DNA from: Flavobacterium sp. 9
GTDB lineage: Bacteria > Bacteroidota > Bacteroidia > Flavobacteriales > Flavobacteriaceae
Direction: 5' to 3'
Length of the DNA: 64,000 nucleotides
Assembly: GCF_002754195.1 (NCBI RefSeq)
Contig: NZ_PEEU01000001.1
Span: 1,178,001-1,242,000 of the forward strand
Of this stretch, positions 51,444 to 61,936 are shown piece after piece. Both the position numbers and the translations under genes were made by a program. Each line of letters starts with the position of its first letter. Position 1 is the stretch's first letter. A model generated the notes under the pieces. The model was not told where the DNA came from. It did no database searches and was given only the letters and a program-made list of their open reading frames with translations.

Positions 51444-53051
51444 TTAGTAACCCGTGTTTTGAGTCAAATTTTTATTTGCTCCTAATGATCCTTCCGGAAT
51501 AGGAAAAACGCTCATGTAAGCAGGAATTGAAACTCCTTTTGAAGAATTTCCTTTCCAAGCCCAATTGTAAGATCCTCCGGTATATTTTCCAAAACGAATT
51601 AAATCTTGTCTTCTGTGCGCTTCCCAGTGTAATTCACGAGCTCTTTCATCAATTAAGAAATCAGGCGTTAAGTCGCTTAAAGTGATATTTCCAACGGTCG
51701 AATTATTATTGGCTCTTTGTCTTAAAGCATTTACATATTCTAATGCTTTCGCCGAAGTTCCGTTTCCGCCTCTTAAAGTTGCTTCTGCATACATTAAATA
51801 AACATCGGCTAATCTGAATAATGGGAAATCAGTATCAGCAAAAGTTGAACTGATTCCGTTAACTCCTGTCGAAGTTTTATTCGAGAATTTAGACAAAATA
51901 TAACCTTGTGTTTTTACGCCAATGTCTTCAATATCAATAGATCTTTGTTTTCCAGGATCGCCTGCAACTCCTTTTCCAATTGTATTTCTGGTATCTTGGC
52001 TGAATTTAGCACCATCAAATTTCTGAGCAAATTCTTTTCTGATTCTAAGTGCTCCAGTCCATCCGCCAATTCCAAAATCAGCACCATTATTTTCCCACGC
52101 ACCAATTTGTCCGTTTGTTAAAACAGTTGTTGCTCCCCAGTTTTGAGAAACCGATCCATCAGACTGAATTCCGAAAATGATTTCAGCAGAAGTATTGTTG
52201 TCTGCTTTAAAATTGTCCAGATATTTTGGTTTCAAAGTATAACCGCCAGCAATGATTTCGTTACACATTGTAATACAATCATTAAAACGATCCGCCTGAA
52301 TATAAACCTGAGCATTCAAATACATTTTAGCCAAAATCATACGTGCCATAGATTGGTCTAATCTTCCGTATTCATTTGTTCTCGCTGCTTTTAAATCTGG
52401 TAAAACTGCTGTTAATTCCTTTTCGATAAATTCAAATAATTGCTTTCTGTTAAACTCAGGTCCGGCAAAATTTACAGGATCATTTTCCGTATACATTGGT
52501 GCTTTTCCAAATAAATCCATCATGTTATAATAAGCGTACGCTCTTAAAACACAAACTTCTTTACGGTAAAGTGCAATATCTGCCAAGGTTGCAGCATTTG
52601 TAATACCTCTTGAACTTAATTTTTCTGGTGTACTTTGACGTAAAAATTCATTTGCATACGCAACAGAAACCATCGTTCTACTAAACATTCCAAGAATAAC
52701 AGGATTTGCAGCTGTCCAGATATTACGTTGTAATTCTGCTGTTCCTCCGTCATTTTCATAACTCCAAACCAATTCGTCTGTAGTTAATTCCTGCATGTAT
52801 AATAAACATCTTGTAAACTGACTTGTTCCGGCATCAACGCCTTCAAGCGATGAATTATCAGGACCAAGAACTCCTGTCAAAGTTAGATTTCCATATACTC
52901 CTGCGAAAGCTTTTTTGTATCCGTCAGGTGTAGAAAATAACACATCAGAAGAAAGAACGTCGTCATCTTTTGAGACTACATTTAAATCATCTGTACAAGA
53001 CTGAAAAATTACAGTCAATGCAACTATTGTTATTAAAATATATTTTTTCAT
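51444..53051 (-). CDS. SusD/RagB-family surface glycan-binding lipoprotein
   Basis: 535 residues from ATG 53049-53051 (the longer frame adds eleven unlikely residues). Lipobox VIFQSC (Cys18). Tetratricopeptide-like helical fold with typical pieces: RKEVCVLRAYAYYNMMDLFG, ARMILAKMYLNAQVYI, LIDERARELHWEAHRRQDLI and the end FPIPEGSLGANKNLTQNTGY. Caps the SusC transporter and presents galacto-oligosaccharides to it. It begins 10 bp after the SusC stop and belongs to the same operon. Confidence 0.95.
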   Translation of the reverse strand: MKKYILITIVALTVIFQSCTDDLNVVSKDDDVLSSDVLFSTPDGYKKAFAGVYGNLTLTGVLGPDNSSLEGVDAGTSQFTRCLLYMQELTTDELVWSYENDGGTAELQRNIWTAANPVILGMFSRTMVSVAYANEFLRQSTPEKLSSRGITNAATLADIALYRKEVCVLRAYAYYNMMDLFGKAPMYTENDPVNFAGPEFNRKQLFEFIEKELTAVLPDLKAARTNEYGRLDQSMARMILAKMYLNAQVYIQADRFNDCITMCNEIIAGGYTLKPKYLDNFKADNNTSAEIIFGIQSDGSVSQNWGATTVLTNGQIGAWENNGADFGIGGWTGALRIRKEFAQKFDGAKFSQDTRNTIGKGVAGDPGKQRSIDIEDIGVKTQGYILSKFSNKTSTGVNGISSTFADTDFPLFRLADVYLMYAEATLRGGNGTSAKALEYVNALRQRANNNSTVGNITLSDLTPDFLIDERARELHWEAHRRQDLIRFGKYTGGSYNWAWKGNSSKGVSIPAYMSVFPIPEGSLGANKNLTQNTGY

Positions 53052-53061
53052 GATTTCGTTA

Positions 53062-56004
53062 TTAAAATTTAAGATTAAGACCAAATAATACTGATCGTTG
53101 TCTTGGATAAATCGTTTTGTCTACACCGTTGTTTGTAATTTCAGGATCTAAACCACTGTATTTTGTAAGTACAAAAACGTTCTGAACTCCGGTTGAAAAT
53201 CTTAATGAAGCTTTACTGTTTAACCAGTTATTCAGCGTATATCCTAAAGTAATGTTATCCATTTTCAAGAAAGAAGCATTCTCAATATAAAGATCTGACA
53301 ATACTACATTTGAAGTCGTTTGAAAATTAGTATCCAAAACCTGTTTCGGAATATTACTTAAAACACCTCCGTTTTCCATCGCATCATATTGTGCTCTGCT
53401 CGCGTCTACGGCATTAAAAATTCTATTACCAATACTTGCTCTTAAATTGAATGAAAAGTCAAACTTTTTGTAATTCATATTAGATGCAAATCCCAATGTA
53501 AAATCCGGATCTGGATTATTATAAATGTACTTATCCGAATCATTTTTGATATTATTACCATTCAAATCTGCAAAAGCACCATCAATTGGTTTTCCTTCGT
53601 TATTGTATAATTGTTTGTATACATAGAAAGAATAAGGCGTATATCCTTCTCTGAAAATTTGTCCTGGAGTTCCTGTTCCTGCGATATTGTCTCCTAAAAA
53701 GATATCAGTTCCGTTAACTAGATTTTTGATTCTTCTTTCGAATTTAGAAATATTGAAATTCATATTCCAGTTGAAATCCAATGTTTTAATAGCATTTGCA
53801 TTAATCGTAAACTCAACTCCTTTTGTTGTAAAACTACCAACGTTTTGATACACACGATTAGAGAAATTACTTCCATCAGATATTGCTGCGTTTACCAATA
53901 AATCTTTAGATTCTTTGTAATAAACATCAAGTCCCGCAGATAAACGATTGTCTAAAAATCCGAAATCAAGACCTGCATTGTAAGAAGATGTTTCTTCCCA
54001 TTTCAAATTGTTTGTTCTTTTTGAAGGAAGTGCAACCGGAACCGGGCTTGTGCCAAAATAGTATTCAGAATTTCCTCCGCCAACTTGATATTTTTGAAGA
54101 TATCCGTTTGGTTCAGGAATATCTTGTTGTCCAGTAATTCCATAACTTAATCTTAATTTTAAATCAGATATTACCGTACTTTCTTTAAAGAAATCTTCTT
54201 TGATTTTCCATGCAAAAGCTACAGAAGGGAAATTTCCCCAACGATTCGCTTCTTCAAATCTTGAAGAACCATCTCTTCTATAAGATAGTGTCAATAAATA
54301 TTTGTCTCTGAAATTTAAGTTTGTTCTCGCAAAGAATCCTAATAAAACAACATCTGTATCTAAAGTTGTTTCAGGAAATGTTGATGGTAAATCCGGATTT
54401 AAAATATTACCCGTTTCGAATTTTGAGCTTTGAAATTTTTGATACGAATAACCAGCTGTTGCCTCAAAATTCAACGATTTAAACGTTTTATTATACACTA
54501 AATAAGTATCTAATAATTTATTTCTTCTGGTTGCTTCTGTATATTCATTTGTACCATACGGAATATTATTGTTTGATGGAGCAGAACCTGCATCAGCACC
54601 AACCAATCTTCTTCTTTCTCCGTTTGATTCATCAAAACCAACATTTACAACGGCTCTTAAAGCAGGTAAAAAGTGAAATTTATAGTCAATTTCAAAATTT
54701 CCAAAAAATCTGTCATTTATACCTCTGTCATTTGTATTCAACAATTGCGAAACTGGATTTCTTGCCGCAGTCGAAACTAACGGATAATTCCCGTTTGCGT
54801 CAACGCCAGTAGTATATTCAAAATATCCTCCGTAAGGCGCGCCATCAACTTTTATAGGTTGCGTTGGGTCAAAACCAATAGCAGCTCCTTCAACAGCATC
54901 TGTAAATCTGTTTCTTTCGTTTGTATAATTCGCAGAAAGTCTCAATTTTAAATGATTGTCAAAGAAAACCGGATTCATTACTAAACCAACAGTATTTCTT
55001 TTAAACTCATTCGTCAAGCGTAAACCTTGCTGATCTGTATTTCCAAGCGTTAAACTTGTTGGAATAATATTAAACAAACTTCCTCTAACAGCTAAACTTT
55101 GGTCTACAGTTCCTGTGTTTCTATAAATTGCTCTTTGCCAATCTGTATTTGCAGTTCCTAATTTACTTAAATCATCACTTCTTCTGTCTGCAATCACACT
55201 TCTAAATTCATCTGCGCTAAAAACATCAACAGTTTTAGTAAGTGTTCCCGCAGCATATTGCACATTATAATCTACAGATAATGTTTTGCTTCCTTTTTTA
55301 GTCGTAATAATAATTACACCATTTGAAGCACGAGAACCGTAAATTGCAGAAGCCGATGCATCTTTTAAAACCGTGATAGATTCAACAGTTGCAGGATTCA
55401 GCGACGCTAAAAACGAAGAAGATCCTGTATTTGTAGCATTATCAAGAGGCAATCCATCAATTACAATAAGAGGATCATTACTTGCAAAAAGTGAACTTCC
55501 GCCACGAATTCTAATTTGAGAACTAGAACCCGGAGCACCAGTTGAATTTACTGTTAAACCGGCAACTCGCCCGCTAAGTAAATTTTCGGTGGTAATATTA
55601 TTTCCTTTGTTAAAGTCTTTTGTCGTAAGTGCTGTAACAGATCCCGTAGCATCTTTCTTTTTTACACTTCCATATCCAACCTGAACAACAACTTCTTTCA
55701 GTTGATTATTATCTTCTTCAAGATTTACCGTTATGTTCTTCTGTCCGGCAACCGCGATAGTTTGATTGGTATAACCTGTATAAGAAAACGTAATTTTACT
55801 ATCTGCTTTTACTCCGGATAATTGAAATTTTCCGTCAAAATCAGTCGTGGTACTGATATTTGTTCCTAATACTTTTATGTTGGCTCCCGGTATGGGCTGC
55901 TTGGTGGACTTTTCCAAGACAATACCGCTAATTGTGTTCTGAGCAAAAACACAAAAAGGAAGTAAGAGTAATAAAAGTAAAAATTTGGTTTTAATTCTTT
56001 TCAT
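53062..56004 (-). CDS. SusC/RagA-family TonB-linked outer-membrane transporter
   Basis: 980 residues. Signal peptide (LLLLLLPFCVFA), carboxypeptidase-D-like domain (about 20-105, ISGIVLEKSTKQPIPGANIK), plug with the SusC signature SSQIRIRGGSSLFASNDPLI and VLKDASASAIYGSRASNGVI, then the barrel ending RSVLFGLNLKF. It imports oligosaccharides with the SusD lipoprotein. First gene of the galactan operon; the upstream 660-bp spacer is expected to carry its regulated promoter, bound by the hybrid sensor at 57852. Confidence 0.95.
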   Translation of the reverse strand: MKRIKTKFLLLLLLLPFCVFAQNTISGIVLEKSTKQPIPGANIKVLGTNISTTTDFDGKFQLSGVKADSKITFSYTGYTNQTIAVAGQKNITVNLEEDNNQLKEVVVQVGYGSVKKKDATGSVTALTTKDFNKGNNITTENLLSGRVAGLTVNSTGAPGSSSQIRIRGGSSLFASNDPLIVIDGLPLDNATNTGSSSFLASLNPATVESITVLKDASASAIYGSRASNGVIIITTKKGSKTLSVDYNVQYAAGTLTKTVDVFSADEFRSVIADRRSDDLSKLGTANTDWQRAIYRNTGTVDQSLAVRGSLFNIIPTSLTLGNTDQQGLRLTNEFKRNTVGLVMNPVFFDNHLKLRLSANYTNERNRFTDAVEGAAIGFDPTQPIKVDGAPYGGYFEYTTGVDANGNYPLVSTAARNPVSQLLNTNDRGINDRFFGNFEIDYKFHFLPALRAVVNVGFDESNGERRRLVGADAGSAPSNNNIPYGTNEYTEATRRNKLLDTYLVYNKTFKSLNFEATAGYSYQKFQSSKFETGNILNPDLPSTFPETTLDTDVVLLGFFARTNLNFRDKYLLTLSYRRDGSSRFEEANRWGNFPSVAFAWKIKEDFFKESTVISDLKLRLSYGITGQQDIPEPNGYLQKYQVGGGNSEYYFGTSPVPVALPSKRTNNLKWEETSSYNAGLDFGFLDNRLSAGLDVYYKESKDLLVNAAISDGSNFSNRVYQNVGSFTTKGVEFTINANAIKTLDFNWNMNFNISKFERRIKNLVNGTDIFLGDNIAGTGTPGQIFREGYTPYSFYVYKQLYNNEGKPIDGAFADLNGNNIKNDSDKYIYNNPDPDFTLGFASNMNYKKFDFSFNLRASIGNRIFNAVDASRAQYDAMENGGVLSNIPKQVLDTNFQTTSNVVLSDLYIENASFLKMDNITLGYTLNNWLNSKASLRFSTGVQNVFVLTKYSGLDPEITNNGVDKTIYPRQRSVLFGLNLKF

Positions 56005-56664
56005 ACTTTTTAAAAATTGGTTTTGTTTAAGTTAGTTTTTATTAATAAGTGTTGGTCACAAATTGATTGTAGAGCGCTATAATTTTTAAGATTATAATCT
56101 CCTTCTGAAATAAGCTTACTCTGTTTTTCTTAGAATAAGGAAAAGCTTTTCCCGATAAGTTTTAATTAGAATGTTAGTCATGTTTAATTTTTTTTTTGGT
56201 TAGAATAATTGGTTAGTTTGTTTTCATTGATTTGCTACGAACAAAAAACAAAACATTATTTTTCAAACGTTATAGCTGATCAACTAACTTTGCAAATTAA
56301 GGATAGAAGAAGTTTTTAAGACAGGGAAAAATTCATTTATAAAAGGGGACATTTTCGTAAAAACCCACATACAACGCCGTATAAAAACATATTATGCAAT
56401 TTTTCATTCAAAAAAAAATGACAAAACCAATAATTAACCATGAAAATAATATTTTTAATAATTAACTTAGACTGTAATTTTTACGCAATATATTCCCATA
56501 ATATTTACCTGAAAAAATCTAAAAATCTTAATCTTCAAAAATCATAGAAATAACAAACCGTAATTAACTTAAAAAACAAATGTTGTTTTTACACATTATA
56601 TAATAAATAAATTAATTTCGCAAACTATACAGTTTGTGGCAACCCTAAAAAGAAAACGTACAAA
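56005..56664. other. Divergent promoter region of the galactan locus
   Basis: 660 bp of AT-rich DNA between the divergent SusC and WD40-like genes without any coding frame. A 6-bp inverted pair CAAACT-4-AGTTTG lies at 56621-56636, 29 bp before the WD40-like gene. I saw no convincing -33/-7 promoter pair. The binding site of the hybrid regulator is expected here, but is not visible by eye. Confidence 0.4.
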
Positions 56665-57627
56665 ATGGTGAACCGAATTAAAATAATGATAATTATAAAT
56701 TTGCTGATTATTATTTTATGCAATCAGACATTTGCCCAAAATTCGATAACAAAGGAAATTCTTTGGACAACGGATTGGAGTCCGAATGGGAAATTCATAG
56801 CGATTGGCGGAAATATTGACACTTTAAAAATTTATAATGAAAAGGATCTAAAATCATTCAAGTCATACCATATAAAGAATACTATTACGCGTATAAAGTG
56901 GCATCCTTCAAAAAATATAATTGCTGTATCGACACAAATGTCAGGTGACAAATCGAGTATTATTAATTTGGATACGAATGAAAAAATTGAATTAAACGGA
57001 ATTTCACCAGATGGAGCAAGAGGAATTGACTGGAACAATACAGGTGAATATTTAGCTGTTGGAGACAATGACGGACAAATATTAATTTATACTATAAAAG
57101 GTGAATTAATTAAAAAGTTTAATAATGAAAATACAAAGGGCATAATGGCTATTGATTGGCATCCTCAAAAAAACACTCTTACAACGGTTACAGACAAAAT
57201 ACGTTTTTATGACATTGATGGGAATTTGCTAAAATCAATAAAACATAGAAAAGAAGAAGTGATGTTATTAAGTATTGCCTGGCACAAATCAGGTACTTTT
57301 TTTGTTACAGGCGATTATGGTGATGAAAAAGACAAATCTCTGCTTCAATACTGGGATGAAAACGGTAAATTATTACAATCAATTGATATAAGTAAAGCAG
57401 AATATAGAAATTTAACCTGGAATTCAAAAGGAAGCAAATTAGCAACTGCAAGTGATGCGTTGAGAATTTGGGATACCAACGGCAAACTTGTCTCTGAAGG
57501 AAATTCTAAAGACTATTTATGGGGTGTTTCCTGGAACAAACAAGGAAATAAAATTATTACATCAAGTATGGAGCAAAATATAATACTTTGGAATAATAAA
57601 GCAGAAAGAATATTAGCTATTGAATAA
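56665..57627 (+). CDS. Secreted WD40-like beta-propeller protein
   Basis: 320 residues; signal peptide (MIIINLLIIILCNQTFAQ, residues 8-25). Six to seven WD-type blades, each closing with W-D or H-P patterns: LWTTDWSPNGKFIAIGGN, RIKWHPSKNIIAVST, GIDWNNTGEYLAVGDNDG, AIDWHPQKNTLTTV, SIAWHKSGTFFVTGDYGD, NLTWNSKGSKLATASDALRI and GVSWNKQGNKIITSSMEQN. No enzymatic domain. It lies between the SusC gene and the sensor gene and points the same way as the sensor. Its link to galactan use is by position only. Confidence 0.7.
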   Translation: MVNRIKIMIIINLLIIILCNQTFAQNSITKEILWTTDWSPNGKFIAIGGNIDTLKIYNEKDLKSFKSYHIKNTITRIKWHPSKNIIAVSTQMSGDKSSIINLDTNEKIELNGISPDGARGIDWNNTGEYLAVGDNDGQILIYTIKGELIKKFNNENTKGIMAIDWHPQKNTLTTVTDKIRFYDIDGNLLKSIKHRKEEVMLLSIAWHKSGTFFVTGDYGDEKDKSLLQYWDENGKLLQSIDISKAEYRNLTWNSKGSKLATASDALRIWDTNGKLVSEGNSKDYLWGVSWNKQGNKIITSSMEQNIILWNNKAERILAIE

Positions 57628-57851
57628 GAATATCCCGAATAGCCGTTTTAAACTAATGTGTGATTTAACGGAATTACGGTTTCGCATCGAGTTTTCATTA
57701 AACCGAAAATCGAAAGGTTACAAACCAAACAATGCCTCGAAGCCCTAGAACGTTTTTACATATATTTATATAAAAATTGATCCAGCTTTCAGACCACATT
57801 CCTCGTATTTTTCGTATATAAAAGAGCCACAAGCTTTTTAAAAAAAATTCT

Positions 57852-60800
57852 ATGAATAAGCTAAAGTCCTTTCTTGTTATTTGTTTTCTTTCCATAAGTG
57901 CATTTGGACAGAACTACCCGATAAGACATCTTGATATTTCGTCAGGACTTTCTAATAATTCGGTTGCGACTATATATCAGGATCAGAATGGTTATATGTG
58001 GTTTGGAACTTTTGACGGACTTAACAGATATGATGGAAATGATTTTAAAATTTACCGCCATATTCATACGGATCCAAATTCTATTCAGGGAAATGCTATA
58101 AGCTGTATCGAAGGTGATTATAAAAATAATTTGTGGATTGGAACAACAGCCGGTCCAGTTGTTTTTAATGCAGAACGCTCCTCTTTTACTCCATTAAAAT
58201 ATATTGGAATTGATAAAAAAGTCAAACCTTTAAAAATTACGGCTTACGAAATAATTGCTGTACATTCTCAAAATATAATTCTTGTTGCTACAAAAGAAAT
58301 GATCGTCGCTTATAAAGAAGGCGAGCAAACCGGAACTGCGATACCTTTTAACGGAAAATTAAATTATATCGCAAGATCAATATCTTATGATGCGAAAAAA
58401 CAAATCTTCTATGTTTTTGTAACCGGTTCAGGTCTTTGCAAATATGATCTTAAATCAAAAAAACTAACACTTCTCAACAATACAATTACCGGAGCAAATT
58501 GCATAAAGCTCACAAATGAAGGTTTATGGATTGGATCCGATGAAGGGGCGCATTTATACAATGCGAATCTGAATACTTATTCTAAAAATTACTTTCAGGA
58601 AAAAACAGTCGTTCGCGATTTTTACCAGCAAGACAACAGACTTTGGATTGCCACCGACGGCGCGGGTCTTTTCACTATTACAAAAAACCAGTCTACTCCT
58701 ATTTTATATAAAGCAAGCGGTCCAGTTTCATTACTGAACAGTAAATCTCTTTATGACATATTTGAAAGTAAAAACGGAGAAATGTGGTTCGGAACTCTCC
58801 GAGGCGGCGTGAGTATGATGGGGAAAAAACCACTTTATTTTAATCATTTTAAAAGCAAAGATCCACTGACCAATAAAGAAGATGAAGATCCTGCCGCAAA
58901 CTTCATGCTTTCTTTCTGCGAAGACGACAAGAAAAATATCTGGATTGGTACTGATGGCGCCGGAATGCGATATTGGAACAGGAAACAAAATACCTACGAC
59001 GTTTATTCTACAACATCGTCTGGCGGAAGAAAACTGCAAAGTAATTTTGTTACAAGTATAGTCAGAGATTCTGATAATGCAATTTGGGTCGCCATGTGGA
59101 AAGGTGGAGTTTGTCGTATTGATCCAAATTCAAAGGCAATTCAGAATTTTTCGATTTATAATCAATTCACTAAAAAAGCAGAACAAGAATCATGGTTGCT
59201 CTTTTTAGATTCAAGAAACACCTTGTGGCTTGCCATAACTAACGCAGGCGCATTATATCAATTTGATAGAAAACAAAATAAATTCATTTGCTACAGCAAC
59301 ACTTTACGCGATGTTACTTGTCTCTATGAAACCAAAGACGGAAAAATATGGGGCGGAACATTCAATTCGTTTTTTGAGATAGATACCAAAACAAAAAAAG
59401 TAAAAAACTATCATTCTGAATACACAATAAGATGTATTACTGAAGATCAAAATAAAAATCTTTGGATTGGTACTGTAGAAGGCGGTTTGCTTTTATTTGA
59501 TCGAAAAACAGCCACTTCTAAAAAATATACCACTCAAAATGGTCTTTCGAGTAATACCGTACTTCGCCTTTTAGAAGACAAAAAAGGAAATCTCTGGATG
59601 AGTACGTATCACGGAATTTCAAGATTGAATCCAAAGAATAATACTTTTAGAAATTTTGGCGTCGCTGATGGATTGCAGGGAAATCAATTTAGCTGGAATG
59701 CAGGCACAAAACTTTCTACAGGAGAATTTATTTATGGAGGTATAAACGGATTCAATGTTTTTGATCCTGAGAATATAAAAGACAAAAAAAATACCGGTAA
59801 ATTTTTATTGAATGATTTGCTGGTAAACAATCAGTCTTTAAAATCAGACAGTCCTTATGTGACCGGAAAAAAACTTGAAATGATAAGCGATGTCGAACTT
59901 CCTTATGAAAAATCGGCATTAAGTTTTGATTTTGTTTACCTTGATTATGTCAATTCCGAAAAAATAAATACCGCTTACTTTCTTGAGGGTTGGGATAAAA
60001 ACTGGAATTATGCTTCAAAAGATAACAGAGCTAATTATTCCAGATTGACCGAAGGAACTTATGTTTTTAAAGTAAAAACAACCGATATTTTTGGAAATTG
60101 GACTAATGAGGTAACGCTGGCAACGGTAACAATTCTTCCGCCTTGGTATAGAACATGGTGGGCATATACATTTTATCTCATCGCTGCAATCGCCGCCATT
60201 TATGCATATGTAGGTTATCATAAAAACAAGGAAAGGCTTCGCTACGAAATAAAACTTGCCCGAATGGAGCATAAAAAAGATAAGGAACATGCCGAAAAAC
60301 AGTTTTCGATGTTTACATATATTGCGCATGAATTGCGAACTCCTTTATCCTTAATTATAAATCCGCTTAAAAGCGCTATTGAAAGAAAAAACCGTTCTGA
60401 AGACGATCTGGATCTAAATCTCGCCTATAAAAATGCAAAACGATTATTGAGTCTTACAGATCAATTACTATTATTTAGAAAAGCCGAAACGGATCTTGAT
60501 GAACTCAAAATTTCGAAGATTAATTTAAACTCGCTTTGTCGTGAAATCTACGAAAGCTTTACACAAATGGCAGCCGTAAAAAGTCTAAATTATCAATTTA
60601 TCGAAGAAAAAACACCGACCGAAATATATGGCGATTACGAAAAATTAGAGATTACCCTTTTCAATTTAATTTCTAATGCTTTCAAATTTACTCCTAATAA
60701 TGGATCAATAAGCATTGAGATAATCGAGAATCTTGCCGACGTTTCTATCATTATATCTGATACCGGAAGCGGAATCAATGAAAATGAAATTGACACTATT

Positions 60801-61919
60801 TTCGAAAAATTCAAGCAAAGTCAGTCTAAAGCCAGCAATGGTTTTGGAATAGGACTTTATGTTGCTAAATATTTCGTGAACAAACATCATGGCGAAATAG
60901 AGTGTAAAAGTAAAATTGGAGAAGGCACTTCGTTCATTATTACACTTCCAAAAGGAAATAGCCATTTTGCAGAAATGAACATAAACGAGAATCATTCGCA
61001 TATGTCGCCACTTGTAGGTGAACTTCTTGAAGGAATGCCAGCGGATAATCAAAATACAGCTGAAAATAGAACTCAGCCATCGCATCCGGAAAATCTACAG
61101 GATGAATTAATCAGTACAAAAAAAGTATTGCTAATTGTTGAAGACAATCCTGAAATGAACCATTATCTCGTGCAACTTTTTACCAAAAATTATATTGTTT
61201 ATTCAGCGGCAAATGGTCTTGAAGGATTAAAACTTGTAGAAAAACATATGCCGGATATTGTATTGAGCGATATTTCTATGGAAGGTATGAACGGTTTGGA
61301 TTTATGCAAAAAAATCAAGCAGAATGATGATTTAAGCCATATTCCAGTAATACTTCTCACCGCTACAACGAGTAATGATATTCATTTGCAAAGTATTACA
61401 GAAGGCGCCGATGATTATGTGACCAAACCTTTTGACAGTGATATACTTCTGGCACGAGTAGATTCCGTTCTCCGAAACAGAGGACAATTGCGCAAGTATT
61501 TCTTAGACAGTATAACGCTTCGTGAAAATGTAAATAAAGTTCCTACTGAATACAAAGAATTTCTGGACAAATGCATCGAAATCGTAGAAGCCAATATTGA
61601 AAACAACGATTTTAATCTAAAAACTTTTTCAGCTGAAATGGGAATGAGTCATTCAAGTCTTTACAAAAAGATTAAAGCTATTTCAGGACAAACCGTAAAT
61701 GTTTTTATCCGATCTATCAGAATCCGAAGAGCAGCAGTAATTATGCTTACCGAAAATATTAATATCGCACAGGTTGGCCCACAAGTTGGTATCGAAGATC
61801 AACGTTATTTCCGTCAACAGTTCGTAAAATTATTCGGGATGAAGCCTTCAGAATATATCAAAAAATATAGAAATTCTTTTAATAAGGAATTGAATATAAT
61901 TCAGAAAAAGGACAATTGA
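57852..61919 (+). CDS. Hybrid two-component system regulator (HTCS) of the galactan locus
   Basis: 1355 residues. Signal peptide (SISAFGQ end), then a two-propeller periplasmic sensor of Reg_prop repeats (NGYMWFGTFDGLNRY, KNLWIGTTAG, KNIWIGTDGAG, GNLWMSTYHGISRL), a Y_Y_Y domain (YFLEGWDKNWNYASKDNRAN), a membrane span (about 770-790), HisKA with His826 (YIAHELRTPLS), HATPase (NLISNAFKFTPNN, DTGSGI, GFGIGLYV), receiver with Asp1140 (DIVLSDISMEGMNG), and an AraC helix-turn-helix (about 1245-1345, GIEDQRYFRQQFVKLFGMKP). It binds the glycan signal in the periplasm and activates its locus inside the cell. Its place beside a galactan locus makes galacto-oligosaccharide the likely ligand. Confidence 0.95.
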   Translation: MNKLKSFLVICFLSISAFGQNYPIRHLDISSGLSNNSVATIYQDQNGYMWFGTFDGLNRYDGNDFKIYRHIHTDPNSIQGNAISCIEGDYKNNLWIGTTAGPVVFNAERSSFTPLKYIGIDKKVKPLKITAYEIIAVHSQNIILVATKEMIVAYKEGEQTGTAIPFNGKLNYIARSISYDAKKQIFYVFVTGSGLCKYDLKSKKLTLLNNTITGANCIKLTNEGLWIGSDEGAHLYNANLNTYSKNYFQEKTVVRDFYQQDNRLWIATDGAGLFTITKNQSTPILYKASGPVSLLNSKSLYDIFESKNGEMWFGTLRGGVSMMGKKPLYFNHFKSKDPLTNKEDEDPAANFMLSFCEDDKKNIWIGTDGAGMRYWNRKQNTYDVYSTTSSGGRKLQSNFVTSIVRDSDNAIWVAMWKGGVCRIDPNSKAIQNFSIYNQFTKKAEQESWLLFLDSRNTLWLAITNAGALYQFDRKQNKFICYSNTLRDVTCLYETKDGKIWGGTFNSFFEIDTKTKKVKNYHSEYTIRCITEDQNKNLWIGTVEGGLLLFDRKTATSKKYTTQNGLSSNTVLRLLEDKKGNLWMSTYHGISRLNPKNNTFRNFGVADGLQGNQFSWNAGTKLSTGEFIYGGINGFNVFDPENIKDKKNTGKFLLNDLLVNNQSLKSDSPYVTGKKLEMISDVELPYEKSALSFDFVYLDYVNSEKINTAYFLEGWDKNWNYASKDNRANYSRLTEGTYVFKVKTTDIFGNWTNEVTLATVTILPPWYRTWWAYTFYLIAAIAAIYAYVGYHKNKERLRYEIKLARMEHKKDKEHAEKQFSMFTYIAHELRTPLSLIINPLKSAIERKNRSEDDLDLNLAYKNAKRLLSLTDQLLLFRKAETDLDELKISKINLNSLCREIYESFTQMAAVKSLNYQFIEEKTPTEIYGDYEKLEITLFNLISNAFKFTPNNGSISIEIIENLADVSIIISDTGSGINENEIDTIFEKFKQSQSKASNGFGIGLYVAKYFVNKHHGEIECKSKIGEGTSFIITLPKGNSHFAEMNINENHSHMSPLVGELLEGMPADNQNTAENRTQPSHPENLQDELISTKKVLLIVEDNPEMNHYLVQLFTKNYIVYSAANGLEGLKLVEKHMPDIVLSDISMEGMNGLDLCKKIKQNDDLSHIPVILLTATTSNDIHLQSITEGADDYVTKPFDSDILLARVDSVLRNRGQLRKYFLDSITLRENVNKVPTEYKEFLDKCIEIVEANIENNDFNLKTFSAEMGMSHSSLYKKIKAISGQTVNVFIRSIRIRRAAVIMLTENINIAQVGPQVGIEDQRYFRQQFVKLFGMKPSEYIKKYRNSFNKELNIIQKKDN

Positions 61920-61936
61920 TATAAAAGGGTAATTTA

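Noticed and set aside
56621..56636. Inverted repeat CAAACT/AGTTTG as the hybrid regulator's binding site
   Set aside because: Arms of only six bases in AT-rich DNA; listed in the spacer entry but too weak for a claim.
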